Assembly (NCBI GenBank): GCA_030998015.1
Contig: JARWMV010000238.1
Coordinates: 186,001-250,000, forward strand
Direction of reading: 5' to 3'
Length of the DNA stretch: 64,000 nt
Source of the DNA: Ceratorhiza oryzae-sativae
Lineage: Eukaryota; Basidiomycota; Agaricomycetes; Cantharellales; Ceratobasidiaceae
Shown here piece by piece: positions 1 to 14,461 of this stretch. The stretch's first letter is position 1. Each line of letters opens with the position of its first letter. The position numbers and the translations under genes are program-made. Below the pieces are notes generated by a model. That model ran no database searches. It was not told where the DNA came from and saw only the letters and a list, made by a program, of their open reading frames with translations.

Positions 1-1396
1 GGTTGCATCCGGAATCATGCTCAGGTCCTGGGAGGCCCATTTCCGGCGGATTCATGTGCTTAGATTCACCATCGACAGTGCCGCTCTCGTTTCGGCTTCG
101 GAAGACTCGGTTGTAAGCGTCTGGAGTGTTGCGAGGTGAGCGGGACAAGATCGACTCGGCTAGCTGGAGCTGGTGACTGACATTGTATCTAGTCTTATTG
201 ATATTCAACCGCAGCATGAATTGCCTGCGCCTTACTGCAACTTATCAGACCATATCCTTCCGGTACTGGACGTCGTCTGTGGAAGCGGCTTATTCCCAGA
301 TTGTAGGATAGTCACTTGTTCGCAAGACCATTCTGTCAAAGTACGCCATGATTGAATTAACCCTCGCATCTCCTTGCTAACCAGTGAGGTTAAGCTATGG
401 GATGCGAGGTCACCCTCCAAGCCTCTTTTGACAACATTCACGTTTCCCCATCCTATCCAAACGATTACGATGGATAGTGCGCAACGTGATATTCGCAGCT
501 GCAACAACGGGGAAATCTATCGCATGGACCTATATAAACAGGTTTCTGAGCGCTCGAAGCGTGGAATGGAAGCCGTTGGTGGAGGGAATATTAGAACTGT
601 AGAGGATGGAGAGCCCGATATCGTGGCTGGGTATATCTGCTTCAACTCCCCTATACCCGAGTTTCTCATTCATCGCACCTAGACAAGTGATTAGCTCTAT
701 GGCTATATCATTCACATCTACCCATTTACTCGTCGGGACGTCATCCGGGACCATTCACATCTACGACATCGAATCTCACCAGCTCCTACGAACCATCTCG
801 ACGCACAAAGACAAGGGTCTTTCAGTCTTGTACATTCAATGCATGCTGAAACCGATCGATCTTCAAGGGCATGCTACGATAGGAGACGGTGGTCCGTCTG
901 TTAAGGAACATATACCACTCCGACCTGTGGTTCCGTTCCAGAGGACGCGAGACCCGAAAGCAAGGGAAGTACACGAGGTCACAATGATGATACTTCCGCA
1001 GCTATCCAAGGTACGGCGCTGCCCCTTTCTCGTCTCCCTTGCTGTCTGTTGATATTTGAACAGGATTCCAGCACGTTGTCATCGGGCAACCCGGAACTCG
1101 TCGCTGGCCAAGGCTATTTCCTGGGGCTCAGTCCCCCAACTCACCAGGCCTCTAATGTGACTGTCAACTCACGAGTAACAGAACTCGAGGCGGAAGTCGC
1201 ACGGTTGCGTACCGATCTGGGAAAGGCAAAGGGCATAAACGACTCCATGTGGGAGGTGGTGGTCAATACTGTTTTACCTAAGGCAAACGGAGAAGAGAGT
1301 GAAGGCACGCTGCCAGAAGCGGACTTTATGGTCATCGACGAGGAGCCGAGAGCTAGGTCTGGGCCTGGGGGTGAGACAAAACGAGCACGAAAGTGA
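1..1396 (+). CDS. IPI3: IPI3/WDR18-like WD40 protein of the Rix1 complex (5' end outside window)
   Basis: Partial gene, open at the left edge. Visible exons are about 1-135, 193-340, 389-630, 683-1010 and 1064-1396, all with GT-AG introns and matching phases. The product shows WD40 blades: SASEDSVVSVWSV, a TCSQDHSVK...LWDARSP blade, and GTSSGTIHIYDIESHQLLRT. It ends in a short coiled coil (VTELEAEVARLRTDL), as in IPI3/WDR18. Members of this family work with Rix1 and Ipi1 in maturation of the pre-60S ribosomal particle and in nuclear export. The assignment rests on blade order and the C-terminal coiled coil and is moderately strong. Another WD40 protein is possible because the N-terminus is missing. 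The gene converges on the CDK7 gene, with under 100 bp between the two stop codons. Confidence 0.72.
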
Positions 1397-1483
1397 TACG
1401 ATGATAAATAATTATGATTTATTGCGTATAAGGACATGGAATGCTCTAAAATCAAGTAGAAGTGACAAGAAGCAATGAACAAA

Positions 1484-2948
1484 CTAAGTAAATACGAGCT
1501 TGCGAGAAACAGAGCGTTCGCGATCTTCGTGAGCTCCTGATGCTTTTCGCTTGGTTCCAAGTTTGGTGCCGCTGGCTTTGGCTCCAGGAAGAACTTCTTT
1601 TCCATCGAGCTCATCCGGCGGGAGTGGACGAGGTGCGAGTGGCGTCGAGGCTTTCGGGAGCCTAGAGGGGTGTGTGGGGTAAGGAGCAGTAAAAAAGTAT
1701 GTGTGGTGAAGCCCCTGTAAAGAACATGAGTGTGGAGTTAAGAGGATGACTCTAGGGGACTCACATCGTAGGCGCTGATTCGCTTACGAGGGTCGTAAAT
1801 GAGGAACTTGCCAAGCAGATCAAGGGCTTCCGTGCTGGCTGCACTGAAAAGAAGTTTGAGAGGGGACTTGGGGAAATGGCCAAATGAGGTGTAGGTCGGC
1901 AGGTTTGTATGTCCCTGAAAACTCGAGTCAGCCATGGTGAAGCAGAGTGCATGATTAAGACAGGCTTACTGGCCAGTCTTCCTCTGTTGGAGTACCCAAG
2001 GCGCGGAATATGGTTTTGAGTTGGTCCATATCACTTTCGCCAGGAAGGTACGGTGTGCGCAACATTAATTCTGCGAATATGCAACCAACAGACCACATAT
2101 CGACCCCAGTACTATAGTACCTAGCTCCATACAGAAGCTCCGGGGGCCGGTACCATCTGTGCTACAGTTCAATTCAAGTAAAACGGGATGGTCTCTCATG
2201 AGTTCGTACCGCGTAATGACTTGACAGGTCATTTTCTGTCCTGGGTCCGTAAAGTCTCGAGCAAGACCGAAATCGGCAATCTTTAGTTCTCCGTTGGCGG
2301 CAATGAGTAAGTTGTTAGGTTTCAAATCCTGGGAACGTACAATAAATCAAGGAAGCTCGATGCCTCAGGACAAACAGGACACTTACACGATGCAGGATCC
2401 AATTTCGATGGCAGTACTCCAATCCACGAAGAGTCATTGCCATCCAGCTCTTGATGTCTGCGGGCAGGAACACATTGGTTCGATCTTTGATGACCGCTTC
2501 CAGGTCTGTCTCGAGGAATTCGAGGACAAGATTAAGGTTCATCTTGGATGAAAATACGTCTAGAAGCTAGAGGATAATGTCAATATAGCTATTGGGGCGC
2601 TCGTATTGAAGTAAAACATACCTCAATGACATTCGGATGCTTTAATTCTTTCAAGTACCGCACCTCACGGATAGCAGACTGGTCCAATCCACCCTTCATT
2701 TCTCCGACCTTGATCTTTTTTATGGCTATTTGTCTGCCGGTTGAAACCTGTCGTCCTGCTCAAATGTTAGACATTGCAGACGATGCTTGTATTCGATGAT
2801 ACTTGCCTTTGTATACAACAGCATAGGCACCCTCCCCGATCTTCATGTCTTTTGTCCATTTTTTGGCAGTGAGGGTATTTGCCTTTTCTAGGGAAAGGGT
2901 AAGATGGCGAAATGAATTTGGACATTGATACAGACCTACGACGTCCAT
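1484..2948 (-). CDS. KIN28: Cyclin-dependent kinase 7 / Kin28, TFIIH kinase
   Basis: Eight exons read on the minus strand: 2936-2948, 2807-2887, 2622-2755, 2397-2566, 2210-2338, 1970-2156, 1765-1914 and 1484-1714, giving about 364 residues, the usual CDK7 size. Visible motifs are the glycine loop ([11 protein letters not shown]), the catalytic lysine in IAIKKIKVG, a PSTAIRE-equivalent helix (LDQSAIREV), [18 protein letters not shown], and [21 protein letters not shown]. In this family the kinase phosphorylates the RNA polymerase II CTD within TFIIH, with cyclin H and MAT1. The intron at 2756-2806 has a GC donor (gcaagt). The start codon lies 129 bp from that of the divergent DOA10 gene, so a shared promoter region is likely. 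The kinase call is secure and the CDK7 subtype is well supported. Confidence 0.92.
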
Positions 2949-3077
2949 GGTGGCCCACTGCAGAAGTGGTGGCGGCGCTTGTGGTCGGATGCTTTGTCAG
3001 AGCGCTTACACTACACTTTGTTTCCCTCACCAGTCCATGACCGCCGCGGTCTGAGACCCATCGGTGTATACTCGATT
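2949..3077. promoter_or_regulatory. Divergent CDK7/DOA10 intergenic promoter region
   Basis: This 129 bp gap separates the start codons of two divergently transcribed genes. It must hold both core promoters and 5' UTRs. I see no clear TATA box. The assignment is by position only. Confidence 0.5.
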
Positions 3078-6000
3078 ATGCCACCACCGACGCGGGTGAG
3101 TACCGAACTGACATATAAAGGTGCGAAATCTGAATTTATTATAGAAGTCGACACATGCCGAATCTGCAGTGCTCCTGCAGAGGAAGGCCAGCCACTGTTC
3201 TATCCCTGCAAATGCTCGGGTACCATCCGCTATATCCACCAAGACTGGTATGTCATATCGATTCTAAATTTGCTCCAGAAGCTAATCAGTTTTCTAGTCT
3301 AACTACGTGGCTAGCTCACAGCAAGAAACGTTCATGCGATGTGTGCAAGTACGAATACAGCTTCACCAAAGGTATGTTCTACTTCAACACCTTCATCCTG
3401 ACGCTAATGTCTACCCAAGTGTACAAGGATGATATGCCTCGGCAACTTCCTCCTAAGCTATTTCTCAGAAAGCTCTCGATACAACTCGCACGAATCGTCA
3501 TTACGTCCCTCCGTCTCGTTATGATATCGATAATATGGCTCGCAATGCTCCCGTATTTGACGCTGCTCGTCTGGAGGTTCTACTTTTGGACTGGAGAGGC
3601 ACTGTGAGTTCCATGCTTTGCCCCCCGCGCGTGTTGATCTCGTCTCATATCGTGGCACTCAGCGCGTATTGGGTCGTTGGCCTCGAGCTCCCAAACAGGT
3701 CACCTCCACAGCCCCAGCAGTTGAACGTCACAAACGCCTTTCACCGGTCAGCTGATAATAATACAGCCTCCGTGGCTGCTTCCTCGGTGCATACATGGGC
3801 AAAGTATCTTCCGCAGGATCTTGGCGCCGACATCTTCAAAGGCCAAATTATTACTATTGCTGTAGTAATCGTTTTTCTCACCATCTTCCTATTACGCGAG
3901 TGGATCATCCAAAATGCGCGCCCGGGGGTGTTTGGTGATGAAGAGGTCCCCGAAGGAGCGGCCCCCGAAGAGATACCCCCACCCGAGCCAGCCCAAGAAC
4001 CACAGATCCCGGCTGCTATCGGTCGGGTAGAAGGCGGTCCAGCACTTCAACACGTCGATGCTCCTGTGATCTTGGCACCTGCAATTCCTGGCGTTCTCGA
4101 AGTTCATGAGATAGAGGATAACGAAGGAGCCGACATTCCTCTCGATCCCGAACCTGATGGTGAATGGGAAGACGCAAGCGACGTCGGCAGTGAAGCCGAT
4201 AGTGAGCCAGGGGCAGAAGGACAGGCGGGCCAGGTTGTGATGGTTGATGAACCAGGAGATGACGAAGTTGCTGGCAAGTGACTTTCTGCCCGATTGAGCT
4301 ACCGTTAAACTAAATTGCTTGGATTTCGTTTCAGCCTTGTTAACCGAGGCCGGTAGCCAACAAACCACGATGCAGGCTTCTGAGTCCACTCAATTCGCGC
4401 CAGCTATGGTCGAGAATACGACTTCGACATCAACAGTGAGCACATAATTTCTGGTACAGTCTTTGTACATGCTAACTATCTTCGCAATAGCCTACCAATG
4501 AGCCGCCCATCGAAGATCCTGGTTTGGACGCCTTTCAAGCCTCTTCAGAACTGGGGAATGACTTGTCACTGCCTTCGTCATTTGCTTTCAGCTCCCCCGC
4601 GACGGCTGCTCACTCGGTAGAATCGTCTTTGGATGGGACTCGCGCACCTAGTACTTTTGGGACTTCTTCTCTTTCCTTCCCGACGGAATCACAGTTTCAG
4701 ACCAGTGTCCCAAGTTTCCCATTCACTTTTACGCCCCCTCGTGCGGCTGCCGCGGACTTGCCTCAACTAGACCCTCAAACAGCACCCATGCCAGAGGCCT
4801 CCCCCACTTTCTTCGGTACTCCAGGTGTATTGACTTCCCAACCACCTCTTAACCCTCCTTCGCCCAATCAGGCCGCCCCGACCCCATTGCCTTTCCCTCT
4901 TACCCCAACCACATTATTGCAACCCCAACCAGTGGCTGGCCCAAGTGTTCGGCGGACAGCCAAACTTCCAAACAGCCGCGCTACCGGAAGGCATCTGTCG
5001 GCGTCCACGCCAGCATTTGACAAAAACACAACCGACTTCGATGAATTTCGGTTCAGTTTTTCGTCAACGCCTACAACACTATCCCAGAGCAGCTCGCGTC
5101 AGTCATCACGACCGCCTCTACCACCAAGCACACCTGGTGTAGATGAATCTCTGCCGCTGTCGTCAGCAGCTTCTTCAGAAGCGCCATCTCCTAGCCTAGC
5201 GATGTATCGACCCCCAGAGGATATACGTGGGTATTTTGATCGAAATACGAAGGCCAAGTCTAGTGCACTGCAGCTGGAGGCTGCACTGGCGCCAGAGGGG
5301 GAACGCCGACCAGATCCTGACGCAATGGATTCGAATACGGAGGTTGGAGAACCTGCAGCAGATGAACCTCCTCTTCAAGCCGAGCTCGACGAGGAAGATG
5401 TTATACAAGCTATGAACAATATCCTGGTTCAACAGAGGGAACGGCTTCCACCCCCCGCTCCCATTCAAGAAGAGGACATGGAAGAGGAAGGACGTACAAG
5501 ATGCAGAACCTCTGGGCGACGATGATATGGATGGCGCACTCGAAGGTATGTTTGGACTTTCGGGACGTTTCAAGTTTTTTCTCATGGAATCTGGGTCCCG
5601 CAGCAATCGGGGTACGAGGACCGATAACAAGCGTATTCCAGAATGTATTTCTGATGATTTTTATCATCGACTTGGCCATCGGTGTGGGCATATGGATGCC
5701 GTTCACAATGGGAAAAACAACTGCGTTATTATTCGTGAGTAATGTGGCCCGTTTGGATATGCAAGAATGTTCATCCAATTGGATTTAGCTGCAACCTCAG
5801 GATATCCTTGCGATCGTGCGGTTTCCGATCATCGTCGTTCGCGTGCTTACCGATCCGGTGGTGGATGGCCTTTTATTTCTATTGAACCTGTTGATGCACC
5901 CACTTAGATGGGGGATGACCCGGCTCCTCCCAACCGCAGTTCCGATCGCCAAAAAAGCTATAGTCGTGCCACCAACTCCCAAAACGGGTTTGAACTTTAC

Positions 6001-9000
6001 CATTGTTCAGAACACAATTCTGCACCACTGGGATAGGCTGATTGCCCATTCGCAAGCGGCAGCCAACGCTTCGGTCCCTCGCCCGTCGCCGACGAATGCA
6101 GTCGAACGCATCGTGTTTGGTCTACCTGCCCCTTCTGTTCGTTCACTTGAAGATATTGAATCACGGTTTGCTGCCCTCGGGAGAACGATACGCCTGTTTT
6201 CACATGCATTCGTTAGGCGATGGCAACAGCTTGCTATTGCCGATGGTACTTCGGAACGGGCGTTTGCCATCACACTGGGGTATCTGGTGCTGACTTTGGT
6301 GATGGGGGTTTACTTGGGTGTGCTTAATGCAGGGGCCGTGAGGGGTGCGGCGAGAGCCCTTAGAAATGCGGTCAAGCAGCAGTTGATAGTTATAAAGGTG
6401 CGCAAGTCTTATCTAGTCGCTCGTTTCGCGAGCGTGGGGAGTCGACCGTCCGATGCGTACTCGATGACACGTGAAACTGTATTGGAGGCTGCCTTATATG
6501 GTTACACTAGCTATATACAGCAAAATGGGGGATGTGGGGATGTGGGGGATCAGTCTTTGAGGGGACGTGGAGTTTAGGCTAGTTACTGACTCGCCCGACG
6601 ATCGCAGGTTGCGCTGTTCATCGGACTCGAACTTCTTGTGTTCCCCACTGGGTGCGGGGTAGTCCTTGACGCTGCGACATTGCCGCTGTTCGAGTCGGCC
6701 ACGTTGGCGAGCAGGATCGCGTTCTATGATTTTGCCCCGCTCACTGCGTTTTTTGGCCATTGGCTGGTGGGCACAATCTGTGAGTATTCACCCTTCTTTG
6801 AACCTATCAATTTCCGCGCCTCGCTCGATGGCTGGCTATCATGCCGGCACTATTCTATTGCCCCAGGTACACGTTGGGCGATAACGCTGACGAATGATGT
6901 TCACAGTTATGTACCAATTTGCGCTCACGCTAGGGGCATGTCGGTCTGTAATGCGGCCCGGCGCGATGTGGTTCATCAAGTAAGTTCAGAATTCCTCAGG
7001 GCTAGCCAAATGAGGATATCCCATTCGTTTGTCCTGGGTGATACACAGCGTACTAATCAATTGGAACCCGACGCAGGGACCCACAAGACGCGTCATTTTC
7101 GCCCATTCGAGACATCCTCGACAAACATGTGCTGACCCAACTCCGCAAACTAGCAATAAGCGCAGTCATGTACACCCTAGTGATCGTTATTGCTATTGGG
7201 AGTGTAGCATATACGTTGCGGTTTGCACCGGTGTTCTCCGGTATTCTGCCGTTACGGGGAAATATGCGGTGGGTGCAATATTCGTGTCGCCTCGATTCGT
7301 ACGAGCTGGAACTGATGGAAACTGGTTTGACTTTACAATATTCCTGACTTCCTACCCCACACCTTCCCGCGCGATAATCTACGCCTGGTGCTTGCCTGAT
7401 TTGTCCTCTGCTGCGCGGACCTATCGGTTGCGGGTTGTTATCCGACGCACCTGCGATACGCCTTCATGAAATCGCGAATATTCGTACGACTCCATAGCGA
7501 GCCCCTGTCGGAGATCCCCGTGGACTTGCTGTTCCTGCATCTGGTCATTCCACCGACGGTAAAACGTCTGACAATCAGTAGCTGGATGCGAGCCAGGCTG
7601 GAAGAATGGTGGAAATACACGGCGCGCCAGCTCAGATTGTCTTCGTTCATGTTCGGGAAGCTGTATGCGGATGAGTTGGTGCGAGAGTCGAGCATACCCC
7701 GCCCAGTCCAGGCGCCTGGGGAGGGCTGGACGATTCCGGAAGAAGAGCGGATGTATGGGCGATGGCTACGCGTTCCCAAGGGCGACAACATTGCGTTTCT
7801 GCGCGATGCACCCGTATTGATCGAGGTGGACCAACAAGGCCAAGCTAAGCGCGAGCGAGGGCAAGAGGTGATGGCTGCCCAAGACGAGGAGACGAAGCGC
7901 GCGGGACGACAGCCCGACCAGGATTATATAATCGTGCATGTCCCGCCCGCGTTTGGCGCACGTTGCATGCTTCTCGTTACCCTCCTCTGGATCACTGCCG
8001 CGACCACGGTGGTGAGTGGGACAGCCGGGCCGATCTTGCTCGGGCGATGGCTATTCGCAAAGACAACGGGTCAAACGCACGTACATGACGGATACGCGCT
8101 TGTCGTCGGCTGGTACGTTCTCTGGGGTGCCTGGCGCCTCGAACGCGCGATGCGCGCTGGAATGGGAATGGGCCGTGCAGCGCTTTGGGTTGTGCAAATG
8201 GCCTGGCTTGGATTTTGGCTGGGTGCGGTGACACCTATTTTGCTGGCGCTCGCGGTGCAGATGTATATCGTGCTGCCGCTGAGGGTGTGGTGGAGTCCTG
8301 GGCTGGTTCCTGTGGTTCGGGTGGCTGAGGAGTGGGCGATCGGGCTTGTGTTGATGAAGATTGGGTGGCAGGCGTGGAGGTTACGTGTACGAGCAAGGAA
8401 CGCAGCTGGCGGTGCAGGTGCCAACGTAAACCCGAACCCGAACCCAGAGCCCAACGTGAACGACGAACCAGAGGATGAGCCGGATGACGAGACTGATCGG
8501 AGAATGGAAGAAGTTGGTCGAGCAATGGAGCAGGTGAGAGCGTACTTGGGTTTCGTCGTTCGCTGTTTGCCGTATCTCGTGGATTCGTATCTTGGCGACG
8601 TCGGTTTAGTTCGGCGGGCATGGATGGGTCGTGTGCACGGAATCGGGAGATCCCGATTGAGTTTTGCGCTAGGATCTTAAGTCCTGCTCGTCGTGGACGA
8701 GCCGGGCGATGATGGTCTGGACAAGGTAACGCCCGTGACGATAAGGATGGGCGTGGTGGGTGCGTGTACAAGGTTTTGGGGGACGTTGCGGTTGGCTGTA
8801 TAGGTGGGAGCCAAGGGGCGCGATGGTGCACGGTTGTCGATGGAATTGAACACCAGGGCGATGTGTGCAGGACATAAATGGCAGCTACGCTCCACAGGGA
8901 TGGTGGTAGTAGGCTGCGCTCGATGCGTTCTACGCGACGGTTATCAGGCCTTTGGATCATGTGCACGGGGCCGGCGATGGGTATATGCACCGGGGCGATG

Positions 9001-9620
9001 GTTCTCAGGGGACGGCCACGATGATATCCCATCGCGGATCGCTGAGCGTTGAATGTGATTCGCTCATTGTCGCTCAGTGCTCCTATTCATTTGTGTTCCT
9101 TTGCATTCGATAATCTTCTGTGCACTTGCTGAACACGCTGTATGACGTTTTGTCTAGATCGTCCGGAATGGATTCGCGCGGCCTGATGTGCTGGGTGCAA
9201 CCCGGGCGTTTATTCTGCCGGTGTGCGGCGGGCTGGCACTGGTGGTGGGCGCGCCTGCGGTGGGGCTCTGGCTGCTGGAGCGTGCGCTGCCGGGGGCACC
9301 ACGGTGGGGAGGTGATGCGTTGTGTGAGTGGATTTTCTGTTTTTTTTGCAAGTCCGCGTGAGAGCGGGGGCGAGGGTCCTGGATCCCAATCTGGGGCCCG
9401 TCGCTTGGCGCAGGGGCGATCTGTTGGGGTGCGGTGGGACTGGAGGCTGACGGGTGACGTTGCAGTGACGGTCGTGTACCCCGGGATCTTCTGTGCGGCG
9501 GCGATGGCGGGCGCGTGGCGGGCGGCACGGCGGGCGGCGCGGCGGTGGCTGCAGGGTGTGTGGGACGAGGAGTTCCTGGTCGAGATGCGGTTGCGAAACC
9601 TGGAAACAGATCGCAAATAG
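3078..9620 (+). CDS. SSM4: DOA10/SSM4 (MARCH6-type) ER membrane RING-CH E3 ubiquitin ligase
   Basis: Exons: 3078-3095, 3145-3247, 3298-3371, 3420-3603, 3663-4277, 4357-4435, 4491-5545, 5604-5734, 5789-6397, 6608-6779, 6907-6979, 7077-7268, 7498-8533, 9158-9323 and 9466-9620, about 1,550 residues. The N-terminus carries a RING-CH finger: CRIC, CKCSG, HQDC and CDVC at about residues 9-55, which only assembles after splicing. Many hydrophobic segments follow, with the conserved family blocks WFIKDPQD and EPLSEIPVDLLFLHLV. The C-terminus is EFLVEMRLRNLE, as in Doa10. The family ubiquitinates misfolded membrane and cytosolic proteins for ERAD. A long acidic, Pro/Ser-rich cytosolic loop spans about 3.9-5.5 kb. 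An extra base near 5490 breaks the frame inside the acidic part; a weak 64 nt intron (5427-5490) would also restore it. The introns at 7269-7497 and 8534-9157 are unusually long. Confidence 0.93.
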
Positions 9621-9758
9621 GCGCGGGGCTAATGTAAATAAATAGACGATCGCAAAATGCAGCGGGTTGATCTTCGGGACGGGGCTTGCCGCGTGTCCCG
9701 AGTTTCTGGCTGACGTCGATATAAGACCAGCAGCCGGGTGATAAGCTCGCACTGAACA

Positions 9759-12186
<2,428 letters not shown>

Positions 12187-14461
12187 GTTTCTGCTTTATG
12201 TTTTCTTTATTTCTTTTCTGTTTTCTTGGGTAGGGATACGATAGGCGAGTGTAATGTTCTGGTGCTGTGCTTTTACTTGCTCGTTGTCTTTTTTGTTCGT
12301 TCGCTGTATTCGTCGTCTTACGTTTTTCCCTATAGTCGGTGTTGGCCTTTTTGATATTGTTGGGACCTAGAGTCCTCATGTTGTCCCGCTGCTCCCGCTG
12401 TTTTGTACAACTTTTTGCTATGTGTGCATTTCTACGCTATAGCCTGAAGCGCTCTGGCTATTTATAGAGTTTTCTTTCTCTCTCTCGCTTTTCCATAGAG
12501 TTTTTCGTGCAGTGCGCTCGCCTGTTTCTATAATTATAATAATTTTGCTTTCCAGCCTGAATTCTGCTTGCCCGGTATGAGATGATGTCACACAAGGGCG
12601 TGACGTAGGGGGCTTATCTCCATATGGTGATACCCTGTCCGCTTATCGTTTCGAGAATACGGGCCATTTATCGCGAGAAAGTCCGCTCGCAGGCGTGGAA
12701 GAAAAGCGTCGGACAGAGAGGAAGAGATAACGGAAAGGTGTCCAGGGCCGAGTGTGCTGGGTGAGAAACGAGGGTGGCAAGCCACTGCTGATAGGAGGCT
12801 TGGTCCGGCCGTGGCGGTGCATTTGTTCGCTCTCGACTCGCCTGGCTTCGGCCACGTACGACTCCCCGAGGATGTGCTGTTTAGTCTTGTTTGACTCGGA
12901 TGGTGCTGTACACATCCATCTGGCTTTTATTGCATTTATTTTCCATTACAACCCACGCCCCGTGCACCGCGCATATAGCGCAGTGCCCGATTGCCCTTCG
13001 AATCTATCCTCCGGTATCCTATCTGACGTAGATCAGCGGCCCGGTTTCAGGTCGATCTATGGTACCTATGACGTATGCTCAAGTCAAAACCCGCATCACT
13101 ACCCCGGATGTCGTAGTGTCCTTTTACCCCGGATCGACATGGGCGGCACCAGCAGCTGGCCTTGAACCTCGAACAAAACATATGTCACTCGAAGCGCGGG
13201 GCCGAGTTACGACTCACCATCGTCGGTTCCAGACTCTTGTCGCGTATCTTTATCTCTCTATCTCGTTGTGCGTCTTTTTGGCGGGTTGAGCATGATATCA
13301 GTCCAGCGGGAGGCTATTCAGCCATTTCGGACCGTTGCCGACGCACAGCGTGGTCTGCCAGCTCGAGGCCGTATTCCGAGTGCTAGAAAATCGATATGCA
13401 ATGCCTAAAGCGGCTGCGTGCGGTCTTGAGCACGGTCGGTTGTTTAACCGAAAGGCCGTAGTTTGTGCCCGCGGAATCTTCCTGAGCGGCTAAAGCGCGA
13501 GAATGTACCAAGCGGAAGTTTCCGCGCGGATATGGTCGCTTCGGGTGGCGTAAACTGGGTGGCCATGGATGCACGATTTTCTAGAACCATGCTCTGCATA
13601 ATAGATGGCAACTGTCTTGTAGATGTGGTCCGATATATTCATTCTACGTTTGTTCTTCATTTGGGAACGCATCGACCGAGGACCGTGGATCTAAGCACTG
13701 CGTCGAGTTCTGCCCTGTCCGGCCGGGAATAGCTAGCGCGCACGCAAATGTCTTTTGGGCCTCGAGTTCCTTCCGAGTTGATGCAAGCCCGAAAGTAGGC
13801 GAGGCACATGTTGGGAATCACGATTCGGATGATCTTGGACAGATGAAAAAGTTGATATCTGCGGAATGTCGGGTTTAGATATGTCCAAGATGTCCAGTCG
13901 CGTAATGGAACGAGCGATGGCAATCTGTCTTGATGATGGTTTGTGGTCTAGCACCCAAAGTTTATCTGGAGGTCCATCGCACAGGATTTGCGTCAGTGAG
14001 ACGGGAGAGAAGGTGATTGGTAGGTCCGAGTAAATTAACATGATATGACGCTAGGGACTTGTAGGGTTGAGCGCCGGTAGTTAAACTGTAGTAGAGTGGG
14101 ATCGATGAGCATCGTCGCATGGGTATATTTGTGCCTGTCAAGAAGATTGGTGCGCAACAAGCAAGCATCCGGGTTTCTGACCAAGAATCAAGAAGAACCG
14201 GGGCCATAGATGATTGTCAAGACCAGCAACCTTTGAGAGCCGATGAAACGTAATTCGTCTCTAAATAATTCCAAACGAATTAATCTAAACCCTGGTTTTA
14301 ACAAGCAGACAGCGAGGTGGTCGTTTGTTCAAGTTTCAGGGTGAGGAGCCATTACGTCATAGGCGGTGCTGTACAGCTAAGCGCCAAGAACTAATCTTTG
14401 CCCAATTCAACAACCCCCACGACCATCTACCTCCGCGGAACCATTTTCTAGAATTGCGATT
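12187..14461. other. 2.3 kb stretch without a recognisable gene
   Basis: After the SRPK stop there is a T-rich stretch to about 12.6 kb that probably holds the 3' UTR. The rest contains only short open frames without recognisable domains on either strand. I see no tRNA, transposon or repeat here. It may hold a non-coding transcript or decayed sequence. Confidence 0.5.

Noticed and set aside
8235..9032. 265-codon minus-strand frame in and beside the long DOA10 intron
   Set aside because: Pro/Arg/His-rich antisense of a membrane protein exon; no domain or splice structure.
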